Of a stretch of 26,932 nt of DNA, positions 1-9,260 are shown piece after piece. The first letter of the stretch is position 1, and each line of letters opens with the position of its first letter. The translations under genes were made by a program, and so were the position numbers. Where the stretch lies: the NCBI GenBank assembly GCA_031263295.1, contig JAISGC010000010.1, forward strand, positions 1 to 26,932, in the 5' to 3' direction. The notes under the pieces are model-generated. The model was given only the letters and a program-made list of their open reading frames with translations, did not search any database and was not told where the DNA came from. Source of the DNA: Rickettsiales bacterium. Its GTDB lineage: Bacteria > Pseudomonadota > Alphaproteobacteria > Rs-D84.

Positions 1-51
1 GAACCGGCGTCAAGATTGGCGCGCGTCTCGGCGGAGTTTGGAAAAAAGTAA
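1..51 (+). CDS. rplJ: 50S ribosomal protein L10, C-terminal end (partial)
   Basis: The first 16 codons read EPASRLARVSAEFGKK and then TAA. This resembles the usual alphaproteobacterial L10 tail (a PAxRLARV-type segment ending in lysines), and L10 is the expected gene directly upstream of L7/L12. L10 anchors the L7/L12 dimers to the ribosomal stalk and in many bacteria represses its own operon. Only the C-terminal end is in the window. The stop codon touches the left arm of a long inverted repeat that fills the gap to rplL. Confidence 0.8.
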   Translation, partial: EPASRLARVSAEFGKK

Positions 52-179
52 AAGGACTAGGATTAGGACTAGGACTAGTTCCCGGTTTTAAGATTCGAGT
101 TCAATAAAGAAAGAAACGATAAAAGAGATGAAAGATTTTCGATTTGGGACCTAGTCCTAATCCTAGTCCTAGTCCTTTT
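50..179. repeat. Long inverted repeat between rplJ and rplL (B-type, AGGACT units)
   Basis: The arms are 50-78 and 151-179, about 29 bp with two mismatches, each made of tandem AGGACTAGG/AGGATT units. A short inner extension pairs TCCC at 80-83 with GGGA at 146-149. The 67-nt loop is AT-rich. The right arm ends two bases before the rplL ribosome-binding site AAGGAG at 181-186, so a transcript hairpin here would affect the rplJ-rplL junction. The same unit type, with different details, recurs inside lgt at 16071-16166. Confidence 0.85.
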
Positions 180-192
180 TAAGGAGTAAAAA

Positions 193-558
193 ATGGCAGA
201 TATTAAAAAAATAGTTGAAGACCTCTCGAAGTTGTCGGTGGTCGAGGCGGTTGAATTGTCCAAGGCTTTGGAAGAGGCCTGGGGCGTTTCGGCGGCGGCG
301 GCCGTCGCGGTTGCGGCGGGTCCGGCCGCGGGTCCGGCGGAAGAGAAGACCGACTTCGATGTCGTCTTGGCGGATGCGGGCGCGAACAAGCTCGCGGTCA
401 TCAAGGTTGTGAAAGACGCGACCGGTTTGGGTCTTGGCGAGGCGAAAGCGTTCGTCGAGTCCGCGCCGAAGGTCGTCAAAGAAGGCGCCAAGAAGGACGA
501 AGCCGAAGAGTTGAAGAAAAAACTCGAAGAGGCCGGGGCGAAGGTCGAGTTGAAGTAG
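193..558 (+). CDS. rplL: 50S ribosomal protein L7/L12
   Basis: This 121-residue protein has the normal L7/L12 length and layout. Residues 1-30 (MADIKKIVEDLSKLSVVEAVE...) form the dimerisation helices. Residues about 33-52 form a flexible Ala/Gly/Pro hinge. Residues about 55-121 form the globular C-terminal domain with the conserved KLAVIKVVKDATGLGLGEAK region that contacts translation factors. The start ATG has AAGGAG six bases upstream. It sits between rplJ and rpoB as in the standard ribosomal-stalk/RNA-polymerase operon. The upstream hairpin and the downstream composite palindrome are unusual and could set relative expression of rplL and rpoB. Confidence 0.98.
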   Translation: MADIKKIVEDLSKLSVVEAVELSKALEEAWGVSAAAAVAVAAGPAAGPAEEKTDFDVVLADAGANKLAVIKVVKDATGLGLGEAKAFVESAPKVVKEGAKKDEAEELKKKLEEAGAKVELK

Positions 559-566
559 GGCTGGAC

Positions 567-723
567 GCGCGGCGTTCCCCTCCTTTGGAGGGGTGGCATT
601 TTTGCGACACACGCAGTGTGGCGCAAAAATGACGGGGTGGTGGCGAAGATAGGCACTGCCTGTTATAGGCACCACCCCGCCGCCCTTCGGGCGGCACCCC
701 TCCAAAGGAGGGGAGCACCGCGC
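567..723. repeat. Composite palindrome, family A, between rplL and rpoB
   Basis: The outer arms 567-595 and 695-723 match in 27 of 29 positions as inverted copies. Each contains the self-palindrome CCCCTCCTTTGGAGGGG. Inside them, GGGGTGGTG at 634-642 pairs with CACCACCCC at 670-678. The left spacer carries a hairpin (GCATTTTTGCG with CGCAAAAATG) and the right spacer GCCGCCC-TTC-GGGCGGC. The whole gap to rpoB is this element plus about 50 bases. Related copies lie at 9432-9892, 15150-15362 and 26532-26690. Confidence 0.9.
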
Positions 724-776
724 TGAATGCCAGTCGCGAAAATAAAGTCGTTGAGTTGATCAGAAAGGAGTCATAA

Positions 777-3700
777 GTGGCTGTCATACAAAAGTTTGTA
801 AAATCGTTCGGACGCAGCTTTTTGCATCAGGAACTGCCTGATCTGGTCGAGACGCAATACAAATCGTTCAACGATTTCTTGCAGCCGGACGCCGCGCCCG
901 ACGCGCGGAAAAATATCGGCCTGCAAAACGCGTTCAATACGATGTTCCCGCTGAGGGACTATAACGGCGCGGCCGAAATCGAGTTCGTCGAATATGCTTT
1001 GGACGAGCCGGTTTATAATGTCAGGGAGTGTATGCTGCGCAATATGACATATTCGGCGAAACTGCGCGTCAAGCTTCGTATGACCTTGTGGGATGTCGAT
1101 TCCGAGGACAAGACGAAGCGGACCTTGCGCGACATTAAAGAACAAGAGATATTCTTCGGCGAGGTTCCGCTTATGACCGAGCGCGGGACATTCATCGCGT
1201 CCGGCGTCGAGCGCGTCGTCATTTCGCAGATGCATCGCGCGATGGGCGTTCTGTTCTCGACCACCAAAGAGGCGAAAATCGCGGGCAATCCGACGACATA
1301 CACCGCGCGCATTATTCCCGAGCGCGGAAGCTGGATTGACTTCGAGGAATCGAAAGGAATGGTCTATGTCCGCATCGACCGGCGCCGCAAAATCCCGGCG
1401 ACCATTATGATGCGATGCCTGCCGACCGCCGCGGACGAAAAGAAATGGGCCGCCAATCCGCGGAGCGCCGCGATTGTCGGAATGACGGACGAGGAGATGC
1501 TCGGCGTCTTCTATAAGAAAATAAATCTGGAATATAACGGCAAGGGCTGGCTGGGAAATACGAGCGCTTACGAGGGCCTTGAAAAGTATCGTCTGAATTA
1601 CGACCTCAACACTCCGAACGGACGCGAGCTCGCGAAAAAAGGCGATCGCCTGAACGCGAAGAAGTTGGAGAAAATCGCGAAGACCGATTTCCTGCTTGCC
1701 GGCGAATGGTATCTGGGCGAGTTCCTGTTCGACAGCGTCAAGGACACCGACGGCGAGGTTATCTTCCGCGCGGGCACCGAACTGACCGAAGAGGTTATGC
1801 GCGACCTTGATAAATTGAGCATCAAAAAGATTTCAATTTGCGCCATCGACAACGCGTCGGTCGGCGCGCATATGCGCAACACTTTGGAGGCCGACAAGAC
1901 GGCCGACCGCGACGAGGCGCTGGTCGAAATATACAATACAATCCGTCCGGGCGAGCGCCCGACCATCGAGGCCGCGGCGAACCTGTTCGCGCAGCAGGGC
2001 TTCGTCGACACATTCTATGACCTCTCGGCGGTCGGCCGGTTCAAGCTGAACAAGCGCGTCGGAATCGATTCGGGTAAAAAGCCCGAGGACGACCGCGTCT
2101 TGTCCAAGCAGGACATCTTGGCCATTATGAAAACCTTGGCCAATATCATTGATAAAAAAGACCAGATTGACGACCAGGATTCTTTGTCGAACCGCCGCAT
2201 CCGCAGCGTCGGCGAACTATTGAAAAATCAATTCCGCATCGGCCTGGCCCGCATTGAGAGGAATGTCCGCGAGCAGTTGTCCTCGCCGAATATCAGCTCC
2301 TTGCAGCCCCAAGATGTGATAAATCCGAAGCCGCTGATGGCCCTTATCGCCGAGTTCTTCGGAACTTCGCAGCTGTCGCAATTTATGGATCAATACAATC
2401 CGCTGGCCGAGTTGGAGCACAAGCGCCGCGTGTCGGCGACGGGACCCGGCGGACTGAACCGCGACCGCGCGGGCATCGATGTCCGAGATGTGCACCCGAC
2501 GCACTACGGCCGCCTGTGTCCGATAAACTCGCCCGAGGGCGCTAACATCGGACTGATTACGCATATGTCGACATACGCGCGCGTCAATCCGTTCGGCTTT
2601 TTGGAGACGCCGTATTATATGGTCAAAAACGGCAAGGTCTTGTCGGACGAAATCGTATTCCTGACCGCCGACGAAGAGCAGGGTCACAAAATCGCGCAGG
2701 GCAACTCATCCCTAACAGACGGAGGAACCCTGCGCGATGAGCTGGTCACGGCGCGCGAGAACGGCGAGTTCACGATGCTGCCGCGGGACGAGATAGACCT
2801 TATCGATGTGGCGCCGCGCCAGATTATTTCCGTCGCAACCGGACTGATTCCGTTCGTCGAACGCGACGACGGCCAGCGGTCGCTGATGGGCTCGAATATG
2901 CAGCGCCAGGCCGTCCCGGTTATGCGCGCCGATTCTCCCCTTGTCGGAACCGGCATCGAGCGCGAAGTCGCGCGCGATTCGCGGTCTGTTAAAATCGCCA
3001 AGAACGCGGGCGTCGTCGAATCGGTCGACGCGAACCGCATCGTGGTCAAAAGAATGAACAGCCGCAATGTCGTCAGCGGCGTCGATATTTACAATCTTGA
3101 AAAGTTCAACCGGTCCAACAACGACACCATCCTGCACCAGCGACCCTTGGTCAAAATCGGCGACCGCGTCGCCGCGGGCGATGTCGTCGCCGACGGCAGC
3201 AGCACGCAGAACGGCTCACTCGCGCTGGGTAAAAATATCCTGGTCGCGTTCGTGCCGTGGCGCGGATACAACTATGAGGACTCGATTGTTATCAGCGAGC
3301 GCATCTCGCGCGACGATGTCTTTACTTCGATTAAAATCGTCGAGAAAGAATACAAGTGCAAGGATACGCAGCTCGGGCCCGAGGTCTTTACCAGGGACAT
3401 TCCGAATGTGTCCGAAGAGAATCTTAAAAACCTCGACGAATCGGGAATCATCTATGTCGGCGCGCACATAAAGCAGGGCGACATCCTGGTCGGCCGCGTG
3501 ACGCCGAAGGCGGAAACGATTCTGACATCCGAAGAGGCTCTGCTTCGGAACATCTTCGGCGAGAAAGCGCTGTCGGTTAAAGACACTTCGCTCCGCGTCG
3601 GTCCGAACGAAGAGGGCGTCGTCATCGGCGTCAATATTCTGACCCGTCACGGCGTCAAGAAAGACGAGCGCACTATGATGATCGAATTGCAGAACATCGA

Positions 3701-4913
3701 GCAGATAAACAAGGATCGCGATACTGAAAAGGAAATCTTGGAGCGCGGCTTCGCGGACCAGGTCTTCCAAATCGCGGACGGCCAGATTATCGACAACGCC
3801 GTCGGGACCGCCCGGCCCTTTATCGGCAAGAAGCTGAACCGCGAGATTATGGACGCGATAAAGCCGTCCGATGTGAAGAAGATAACCTTCCGCGCGCGCG
3901 ATTGCGCCGAGGCCGTCGGCGAGCTGGCGAAAATCCATATCGCCGCGCTGAAATCCATGGACGAAAAGAGCGACGCGAGAATCGAGAAAATCCGCGAGAC
4001 CAATTCGCTCGCGGCGGGCACCTTGAAAGAGGTCAAGATTTACATCGCGCACAAGACCAAGTTGCAGCCCGGCGACAAGATGGCCGGACGCCACGGAAAC
4101 AAGGGCATTGTCTCCAAGGTCGTGCCCGTCGAGGATATGCCCTATATGCCGGACGGAACGCCGGTCGATATAGTCTTGAACCCGCTGGGCGTGCCGTCGC
4201 GTATGAACATCGGCCAATTGTTCGAGACGCATCTCGGGATGGCGGGCTGGGAATTGGGCCGTCAAATCGGACAGATGCTCGAAGACATAAAGTCCAAGCG
4301 CGCCGCGACCGATGATCTTCGCGGCCAGATTGGAAAAATATACGGCAAAGAAGCCGAGGCGCAGTTGGCGAAAATGACCGACGCCGAGGTTCGCGTTCAG
4401 GGAAAAATGTTGTCCGACGGCGTGGCCTTCGCGACCCCGTCTTTCGACGGCGCGACCTCCGACGACATCAAGAAGATGCTGAAAATGGCGAAGCTTCCGG
4501 AATCGGGTCAGTTCAAGCTGGTCGACGGAATGACCGGCGAGCCGTTTGCGCGCGAGGTCACGGTCGGCATCATGTATATGATGAAGCTGCACCACCTTGT
4601 GGACGAGAAAATCCACGCTCGTTCTGTCGGGCCATACAGCCTTGTGACGCAGCAGCCTTTGAGCGGAAAATCGCACTTCGGCGGACAGCGTCTTGGAGAA
4701 ATGGAGGTCTGGGCGTTGGAAGCGCACGGCGCGGCGCATCTTCTGAAAGAGATGCTGACGGTTAAATCCGACGACATCACAGGCCGCAACAAGATGTATG
4801 AGGCGATTATTTCAGGCAGCAACGACATCCAGACCGGAATGCCCGAGGCGTATAATGTGTTCGTGCGCGAGTTGCGCGGATTGGGGTTGAACCTTGCGCC
4901 GAGGAACGAGTAA
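777..4913 (+). CDS. rpoB: DNA-directed RNA polymerase subunit beta
   Basis: This 1378-residue protein is full length for an alphaproteobacterial beta subunit. It starts at GTG with AAGGAG at 765-770. Recognisable blocks include the rifampicin region (SQLSQFMDQYNPLAEL, HKRRVSATGPGGL), DVHPTHYGRLCPINSPEG, the GRHGNKG segment near residue 1104, and the C-terminal GGQRLGEMEVWALEAHGA region that contacts beta-prime. In E. coli numbering the rifampicin pocket differs at N518 (Tyr, residue 540 here), S522 (Ala) and L533 (Thr, residue 555), while Q513, D516, H526 and S531 are kept. The upstream HRSPG motif reads HRAMG. It is followed by a repeat-filled gap and rpoC, as in the standard operon. Confidence 0.98.
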   Translation: MAVIQKFVKSFGRSFLHQELPDLVETQYKSFNDFLQPDAAPDARKNIGLQNAFNTMFPLRDYNGAAEIEFVEYALDEPVYNVRECMLRNMTYSAKLRVKLRMTLWDVDSEDKTKRTLRDIKEQEIFFGEVPLMTERGTFIASGVERVVISQMHRAMGVLFSTTKEAKIAGNPTTYTARIIPERGSWIDFEESKGMVYVRIDRRRKIPATIMMRCLPTAADEKKWAANPRSAAIVGMTDEEMLGVFYKKINLEYNGKGWLGNTSAYEGLEKYRLNYDLNTPNGRELAKKGDRLNAKKLEKIAKTDFLLAGEWYLGEFLFDSVKDTDGEVIFRAGTELTEEVMRDLDKLSIKKISICAIDNASVGAHMRNTLEADKTADRDEALVEIYNTIRPGERPTIEAAANLFAQQGFVDTFYDLSAVGRFKLNKRVGIDSGKKPEDDRVLSKQDILAIMKTLANIIDKKDQIDDQDSLSNRRIRSVGELLKNQFRIGLARIERNVREQLSSPNISSLQPQDVINPKPLMALIAEFFGTSQLSQFMDQYNPLAELEHKRRVSATGPGGLNRDRAGIDVRDVHPTHYGRLCPINSPEGANIGLITHMSTYARVNPFGFLETPYYMVKNGKVLSDEIVFLTADEEQGHKIAQGNSSLTDGGTLRDELVTARENGEFTMLPRDEIDLIDVAPRQIISVATGLIPFVERDDGQRSLMGSNMQRQAVPVMRADSPLVGTGIEREVARDSRSVKIAKNAGVVESVDANRIVVKRMNSRNVVSGVDIYNLEKFNRSNNDTILHQRPLVKIGDRVAAGDVVADGSSTQNGSLALGKNILVAFVPWRGYNYEDSIVISERISRDDVFTSIKIVEKEYKCKDTQLGPEVFTRDIPNVSEENLKNLDESGIIYVGAHIKQGDILVGRVTPKAETILTSEEALLRNIFGEKALSVKDTSLRVGPNEEGVVIGVNILTRHGVKKDERTMMIELQNIEQINKDRDTEKEILERGFADQVFQIADGQIIDNAVGTARPFIGKKLNREIMDAIKPSDVKKITFRARDCAEAVGELAKIHIAALKSMDEKSDARIEKIRETNSLAAGTLKEVKIYIAHKTKLQPGDKMAGRHGNKGIVSKVVPVEDMPYMPDGTPVDIVLNPLGVPSRMNIGQLFETHLGMAGWELGRQIGQMLEDIKSKRAATDDLRGQIGKIYGKEAEAQLAKMTDAEVRVQGKMLSDGVAFATPSFDGATSDDIKKMLKMAKLPESGQFKLVDGMTGEPFAREVTVGIMYMMKLHHLVDEKIHARSVGPYSLVTQQPLSGKSHFGGQRLGEMEVWALEAHGAAHLLKEMLTVKSDDITGRNKMYEAIISGSNDIQTGMPEAYNVFVRELRGLGLNLAPRNE

Positions 4914-4921
4914 TGGTTTTT

Positions 4922-5113
4922 CCTGCCCCCGCTTGCGGGGGCGGGACAGATTTCGTTAGCGAGCGGCAAAGCCGCGAGCTTACGAAATCTTGGGTGGGGG
5001 TTAGTCTATTCCAGATTTGCCCCAACCCAAGAGTTGCTAGAGCTTGCTTCGCAAGCCAAGCAACTCTATCCCGCCTCCATAAATGGGGGCAGGAAAGCCC
5101 CGCTGCGCGGGGC
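4922..5113. repeat. Multi-hairpin element, family C, between rpoB and rpoC
   Basis: The gap consists of consecutive hairpins. 4922-4945 is an 11-bp GC stem with one wobble (CCTGCCCCCGC). 4948-4990 is AGATTTCGTTAGC with its near-perfect inverse, enclosing GCGGC-AAA-GCCGC. CTTGGGT...ACCCAAG surrounds an AT-rich loop. AGAGTTGCT...AGCAACTCT encloses GAGCTTGC-TTC-GCAAGC. 5097-5113 is GCCCCGC...GCGGGGC. The outermost GC-rich blocks are roughly inverted copies of each other. A related half-element lies at 22135-22212. The last hairpin ends about 20 bases before the rpoC ribosome-binding site. Confidence 0.85.
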
Positions 5114-5144
5114 GGAAAAAAATGAAAAAATGGAGCGAATGAAG

Positions 5145-8100
5145 ATGGCTAACGATATTCTGAAAAAAGTTTTCGGTCAGATTGAGACCAAAGAGCAGTT
5201 CGACAATGTGCATATCTCAATCGCTTCCCCCGAAGAGATTCTCGCCTGGTCGAAGGGCGAGGTCAAAAAGCCCGAAACCATAAACTATCATTCCATGCGG
5301 CCCGAGCCCGAAGGCCTGTTCTGCCAGAAAATCTTCGGCCCCGTCAAAGACTACGAATGCGCCTGCGGAAAATACAAGCGCATCAAGTTCCGCGGGCTCG
5401 TCTGCGAGCGCTGCGGCGTCGAGGTTACGGATTCCAAAGTCCGGCGCGAGCGGATGGGTCATATTAAATTGGCCATTCCGGTTTCGCACACCTGGTTCTT
5501 GCGCGAGGGAAAAATCGCGACATTGCTCGACAATATGCCGCAGAAGAAATTGGAATCGGTCATTTATTACGACGCCTATATCGTGACCGAACCGGGCCTG
5601 ACCTCCTTGAAACTCTATGATGTGATTTCAGAAGAGCAGTATCAGGATGCCTTGGTCGAGTTCGGCGAGGACGCGTTCCATGTCGGCATCGGCGCCGAGG
5701 GCGTACGCCAAATCGTCGCGGGTATGGATATGGGCGACGAACGCAAACGCCTGCGCGCCGCATTGTCCGAAACGAAATCCGAGACCACGCGCCGCGGAAT
5801 CGTCAAGCATCTTAAACTGGTCGAATCGTTCTTGGATTCCAATTCGCGGCCCGAGTGGATGATACCGGATGTCCTGCCGGTTATACCGCCCGATATGCGC
5901 CCGCTGGTGACGCTCGAAGCCGGGCATGTCGCCGCGTCGGACCTCAACGATTTGTATCGTCGCGTCATCATCCGCAACAATCGTCTGAAAAAGTTGCAGG
6001 ATCTGCATGCGCCCGAAATCATCATCCGCAACGAAAAGCGGATGCTGCAAGAGGCGGTCGATGCGCTGTTCGACAACGGGCACAAGGCGCGGCCGCTGGT
6101 GTCGCAGAATCGCCGACCGCTGAAATCTTTGTCCGACTCCTTGCGCGGAAAGTCGGGCCGCTTCCGTATGAATATGCTTGGAAAGCGCGTCGACTATTCG
6201 GGCCGCTCGGTTATCGTGTCGGGCCCGACGCTGAAACTGCACGAGGTCGGATTGCCGAAAACCATGGCGCTTGAATTGTTCAAGCCGTTCGTCTTCGCGC
6301 GCCTCTTGGCGGGCGATTACGCGAACACGCTCAAAGCCGCGCGCAAGATGGTTGAAAACGAAGAAGCTATCGTTTGGGACATTTTGGAAAAGGTCGTTTA
6401 TCAGCATCCGGTGCTGCTCAACCGCGCGCCGACTTTGCACCGCCTGTCCATTCTGGCGTTCGAGCCCGTCCTTATCGAGGGCAAGGCCATTCGTTTGCAT
6501 CCGCTTGTCTGCAAGGGATTCAATGCGGACTTCGACGGAGACCAGATGTCGGTCTATGTTCCGATTTCATTGGAGGCGCAGCTTGAAGCGCGCACCCTGA
6601 TGTTGTCGTCGAACAATGTCTTGTCGCCAGCATCGGGCAAGCCGATGGTCGTTCCTTCGCAGGATATGATTTTGGGCTGCTATTACATTTCTCTTATCGA
6701 TGGCGCGCACGACGAAAAATCGCCCGCGTTCAATGGAATAGACGAAATAAAACTGGCGCTCGAAAACAAGGCGATAACTCTGCACACTCCGATTGTGACG
6801 CGGTTCCGCGGCGAGCGCGTTCAGACGACCGCCGGGCGGATGCTTATCGGCGAACTCTTGCCCGATGCGCCCGGCGTGAAATACGAATGGGTGAACCAGC
6901 CGATGGGCCTGGCCGCAATCGGCAAACTCTTGGAATCGGTCTACGAGACCTGCGGAGACAAGGCGATGGTCGTCTTGGTCGACCGCCTCAAAAATATGGG
7001 CTTCGAGCAGGGCGCGCGTTCGGGCATCTCCATCGGCCAGGACGACATCGTCATTCCCGCCGAGAAAGCCGAACTGATAGCCAAGGCCGAAAAAGAGGCC
7101 GCCGAAATCGAGGCGCAATATCAGAACGGATTATTGTCCCACGGCGAGCGCCACAACAAGCTGATTGATATGTGGCAAAAGGTCGCAAAGCATATCGGGC
7201 AATTGGCGTTCCAATCCTTGCGGAAGTCTTCGGGCACCGACTGGAACTCAATCATAATGATGGCCGATTCCGGCGCGCGCGGATCGTCGAACCAAATATC
7301 GCAGGTCGCCGGAATGCGCGGCCTGATGCAGAAGCCGGACGGAAGCATTATCGAGGTTCCGATTATATCGAACTTCAAGGAAGGCCTCACCATGGCCGAG
7401 TATTTCAACTCGACCCACGGCACCAGAAAGGGAATGTCCGACACGGCGCTTAAAACCGCCGAGGCCGGATACCTGACCCGGCGCTTGGTCGAACTCGCGC
7501 AGAACTCTATCATAACCGAAAACGACTGCGGCACGACCGAATGCGTCACGGCCGTTCCGGTTTATAATGGGTCCGCGCTTTCGGTGTCATTGGGCAATGT
7601 CGTTCTCGGCCGCACCGCCGCCAAAGACATCACGCATCCGATTACCAAAAAAGTAATTGTCCCCGCGGGCGAACTTGTTTCCAAACAGGCCGCCAAAGAA
7701 ATCGACGAATCGGGTCTGGCCTCGGCCGACATCCGCAGCGTCTTGACCTGCAAGTCCGACGGGCTCTGCGCCAAGTGCTATGGTATGGACCTTTCGCGCG
7801 GGTCGCTTGTTCATGTCGGCGAAGCCGTCGGCGTCATCGCGGGCCAATCGGTCGGCGAGCCCGGAACGCAATTGACTTTGCGCACCTTCCACCACGGCGG
7901 AGTCGCGGGCGATTCCGGCACCGCGCACTTTATCGAGACGCCGGTCGACGGCATCGTGAAGTTCGACGCAGACATCATTCAGAACTCCGCCGGCCGCCAG
8001 GTCGTCTTATCGCGCGGCTCCGAAATCCGCATTGTCGACAAGTCCGGCGCGGAATTGTTCAAGACCAAATTGCCCTACGCATCGATGCTTATCGTCGCGG

Positions 8101-9260
8101 ACGGCGCCGATGTCAAGAAAGGCGACAAGTTGGTCGAGTGGGATCCGTATGCGAATGTTATCATCGCCGAGAAAGACGGAAAGGTCTCGTTCAGCGATCT
8201 CGTCGAGAATGTGTCGTATTCCGAAGAGGTCGATCCGCTTACCGGAATCACCACGCGGAAAATCACGAACTGGAAACTGAACACGAAAAAGGCGCTGAAC
8301 CCGACGATTACTCTGACGGACGATGCGGGCAAGCCGGTGTCTCTCGGCGGCAAAAAATCAGCCGAATATATGCTGCCGATTTACGCGACCATCTCGGTTG
8401 CCAACGGGCAGTCGGTCAAGGCGGGCGATATTATCGCGCGCATCGCGGTTGAAAACCACAGGACGCGCGACATTACGGGCGGACTGCCGCAGGTGGAAAA
8501 CCTGCTCGAAGTCCGTATGCCGAAGAATCCCGCGATTCTGGCCGAAGTCGATGGCGAGATTGAAATCGAGGATAACGCCAAGCAGAAACTGACCTTGCGC
8601 ATCAATCCGACGGACGGCGGAACTCCGGTCGAATATCTGATACCGAAGGGAACGGGCGTCTTGGTCCGCGCCGGGGACATCGTCAAGAAGGGCGATTATC
8701 TCGTCGACGGCGAGCCGGTATTGCAGGACATCTTGCGCATTATGGGCGAGAAGGCCTTGGCCGAGACATTGGTCGAAAAGGTTCAGCAGGTTTATCGCTT
8801 GCAGGGCGTGACCATCAACAACAAGCATATCGAGATTTTGATTCGCGAGATGCTGCGCCGCGTCGAAATCACGGACGCGGGCGACACGCGATTCCTGAAC
8901 GGCCAGGTCATCGACCGCGTCGACTTCGACGACGAAAACCGGCGCGTTTTGGAATCGGGCGGCAATCCCGCGACCGCGGGCCAGGTCTTGGTCGGCCTGA
9001 CGCGCGCGTCTTTGACTTCGCGGTCGTTCCTGTCCAACGCGTCGTTCCAACAGACGACAAAGGTCTTGGTGGACGCGGCGATTTCGGGCGCGACGGACCG
9101 CTTGGCCGGAATCAACGAGAACCTGATTGTCGGCCGCCTGATTCCCGTCGGCACCGGCGCCTATGTCCGCCGCGTTCGCGAAATCGCAAAGGAAGAGGAC
9201 CGCGTCGAGATGCTCGAACAGCAGAATGCGAACGGCGAGCAGCAGGAGTTGGCTTTATAA
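5145..9260 (+). CDS. rpoC: DNA-directed RNA polymerase subunit beta-prime
   Basis: With the start at 5145 the protein has 1371 residues. Three in-frame ATGs (5130, 5139, 5145) are possible; 5145 is preferred because GGAG at 5132-5135 lies nine bases upstream. An open frame extends to 5034 but would translate the repeat. The first zinc site is C72, C74, C87, C90. The catalytic Mg-binding motif NADFDGD is at 460-466. The bridge-helix/trigger-loop region includes STHGTRKGMSDTALKTA. The second zinc site uses C795, C869, C875 and C878; the C869-C875 spacing is CX5C, one residue shorter than E. coli CX6C. The gene follows rpoB in the normal order, but no str operon follows; a small lipoprotein gene comes next. 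Confidence 0.98.
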   Translation: MANDILKKVFGQIETKEQFDNVHISIASPEEILAWSKGEVKKPETINYHSMRPEPEGLFCQKIFGPVKDYECACGKYKRIKFRGLVCERCGVEVTDSKVRRERMGHIKLAIPVSHTWFLREGKIATLLDNMPQKKLESVIYYDAYIVTEPGLTSLKLYDVISEEQYQDALVEFGEDAFHVGIGAEGVRQIVAGMDMGDERKRLRAALSETKSETTRRGIVKHLKLVESFLDSNSRPEWMIPDVLPVIPPDMRPLVTLEAGHVAASDLNDLYRRVIIRNNRLKKLQDLHAPEIIIRNEKRMLQEAVDALFDNGHKARPLVSQNRRPLKSLSDSLRGKSGRFRMNMLGKRVDYSGRSVIVSGPTLKLHEVGLPKTMALELFKPFVFARLLAGDYANTLKAARKMVENEEAIVWDILEKVVYQHPVLLNRAPTLHRLSILAFEPVLIEGKAIRLHPLVCKGFNADFDGDQMSVYVPISLEAQLEARTLMLSSNNVLSPASGKPMVVPSQDMILGCYYISLIDGAHDEKSPAFNGIDEIKLALENKAITLHTPIVTRFRGERVQTTAGRMLIGELLPDAPGVKYEWVNQPMGLAAIGKLLESVYETCGDKAMVVLVDRLKNMGFEQGARSGISIGQDDIVIPAEKAELIAKAEKEAAEIEAQYQNGLLSHGERHNKLIDMWQKVAKHIGQLAFQSLRKSSGTDWNSIIMMADSGARGSSNQISQVAGMRGLMQKPDGSIIEVPIISNFKEGLTMAEYFNSTHGTRKGMSDTALKTAEAGYLTRRLVELAQNSIITENDCGTTECVTAVPVYNGSALSVSLGNVVLGRTAAKDITHPITKKVIVPAGELVSKQAAKEIDESGLASADIRSVLTCKSDGLCAKCYGMDLSRGSLVHVGEAVGVIAGQSVGEPGTQLTLRTFHHGGVAGDSGTAHFIETPVDGIVKFDADIIQNSAGRQVVLSRGSEIRIVDKSGAELFKTKLPYASMLIVADGADVKKGDKLVEWDPYANVIIAEKDGKVSFSDLVENVSYSEEVDPLTGITTRKITNWKLNTKKALNPTITLTDDAGKPVSLGGKKSAEYMLPIYATISVANGQSVKAGDIIARIAVENHRTRDITGGLPQVENLLEVRMPKNPAILAEVDGEIEIEDNAKQKLTLRINPTDGGTPVEYLIPKGTGVLVRAGDIVKKGDYLVDGEPVLQDILRIMGEKALAETLVEKVQQVYRLQGVTINNKHIEILIREMLRRVEITDAGDTRFLNGQVIDRVDFDDENRRVLESGGNPATAGQVLVGLTRASLTSRSFLSNASFQQTTKVLVDAAISGATDRLAGINENLIVGRLIPVGTGAYVRRVREIAKEEDRVEMLEQQNANGEQQELAL

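Noticed and set aside
567..723. CRISPR array
   Set aside because: Repeats are facing palindromic half-units, not direct repeats with regular spacers, and no cas genes are seen.
3216..4739. A 507-residue minus-strand open frame inside rpoB
   Set aside because: It is antisense to a highly conserved gene in a GC-rich genome, has no RBS and no recognisable motif.
5034..5144. Extended N-terminus of RpoC from 5034
   Set aside because: It would translate the hairpin repeat; GGAG is correctly placed only for ATG 5145.
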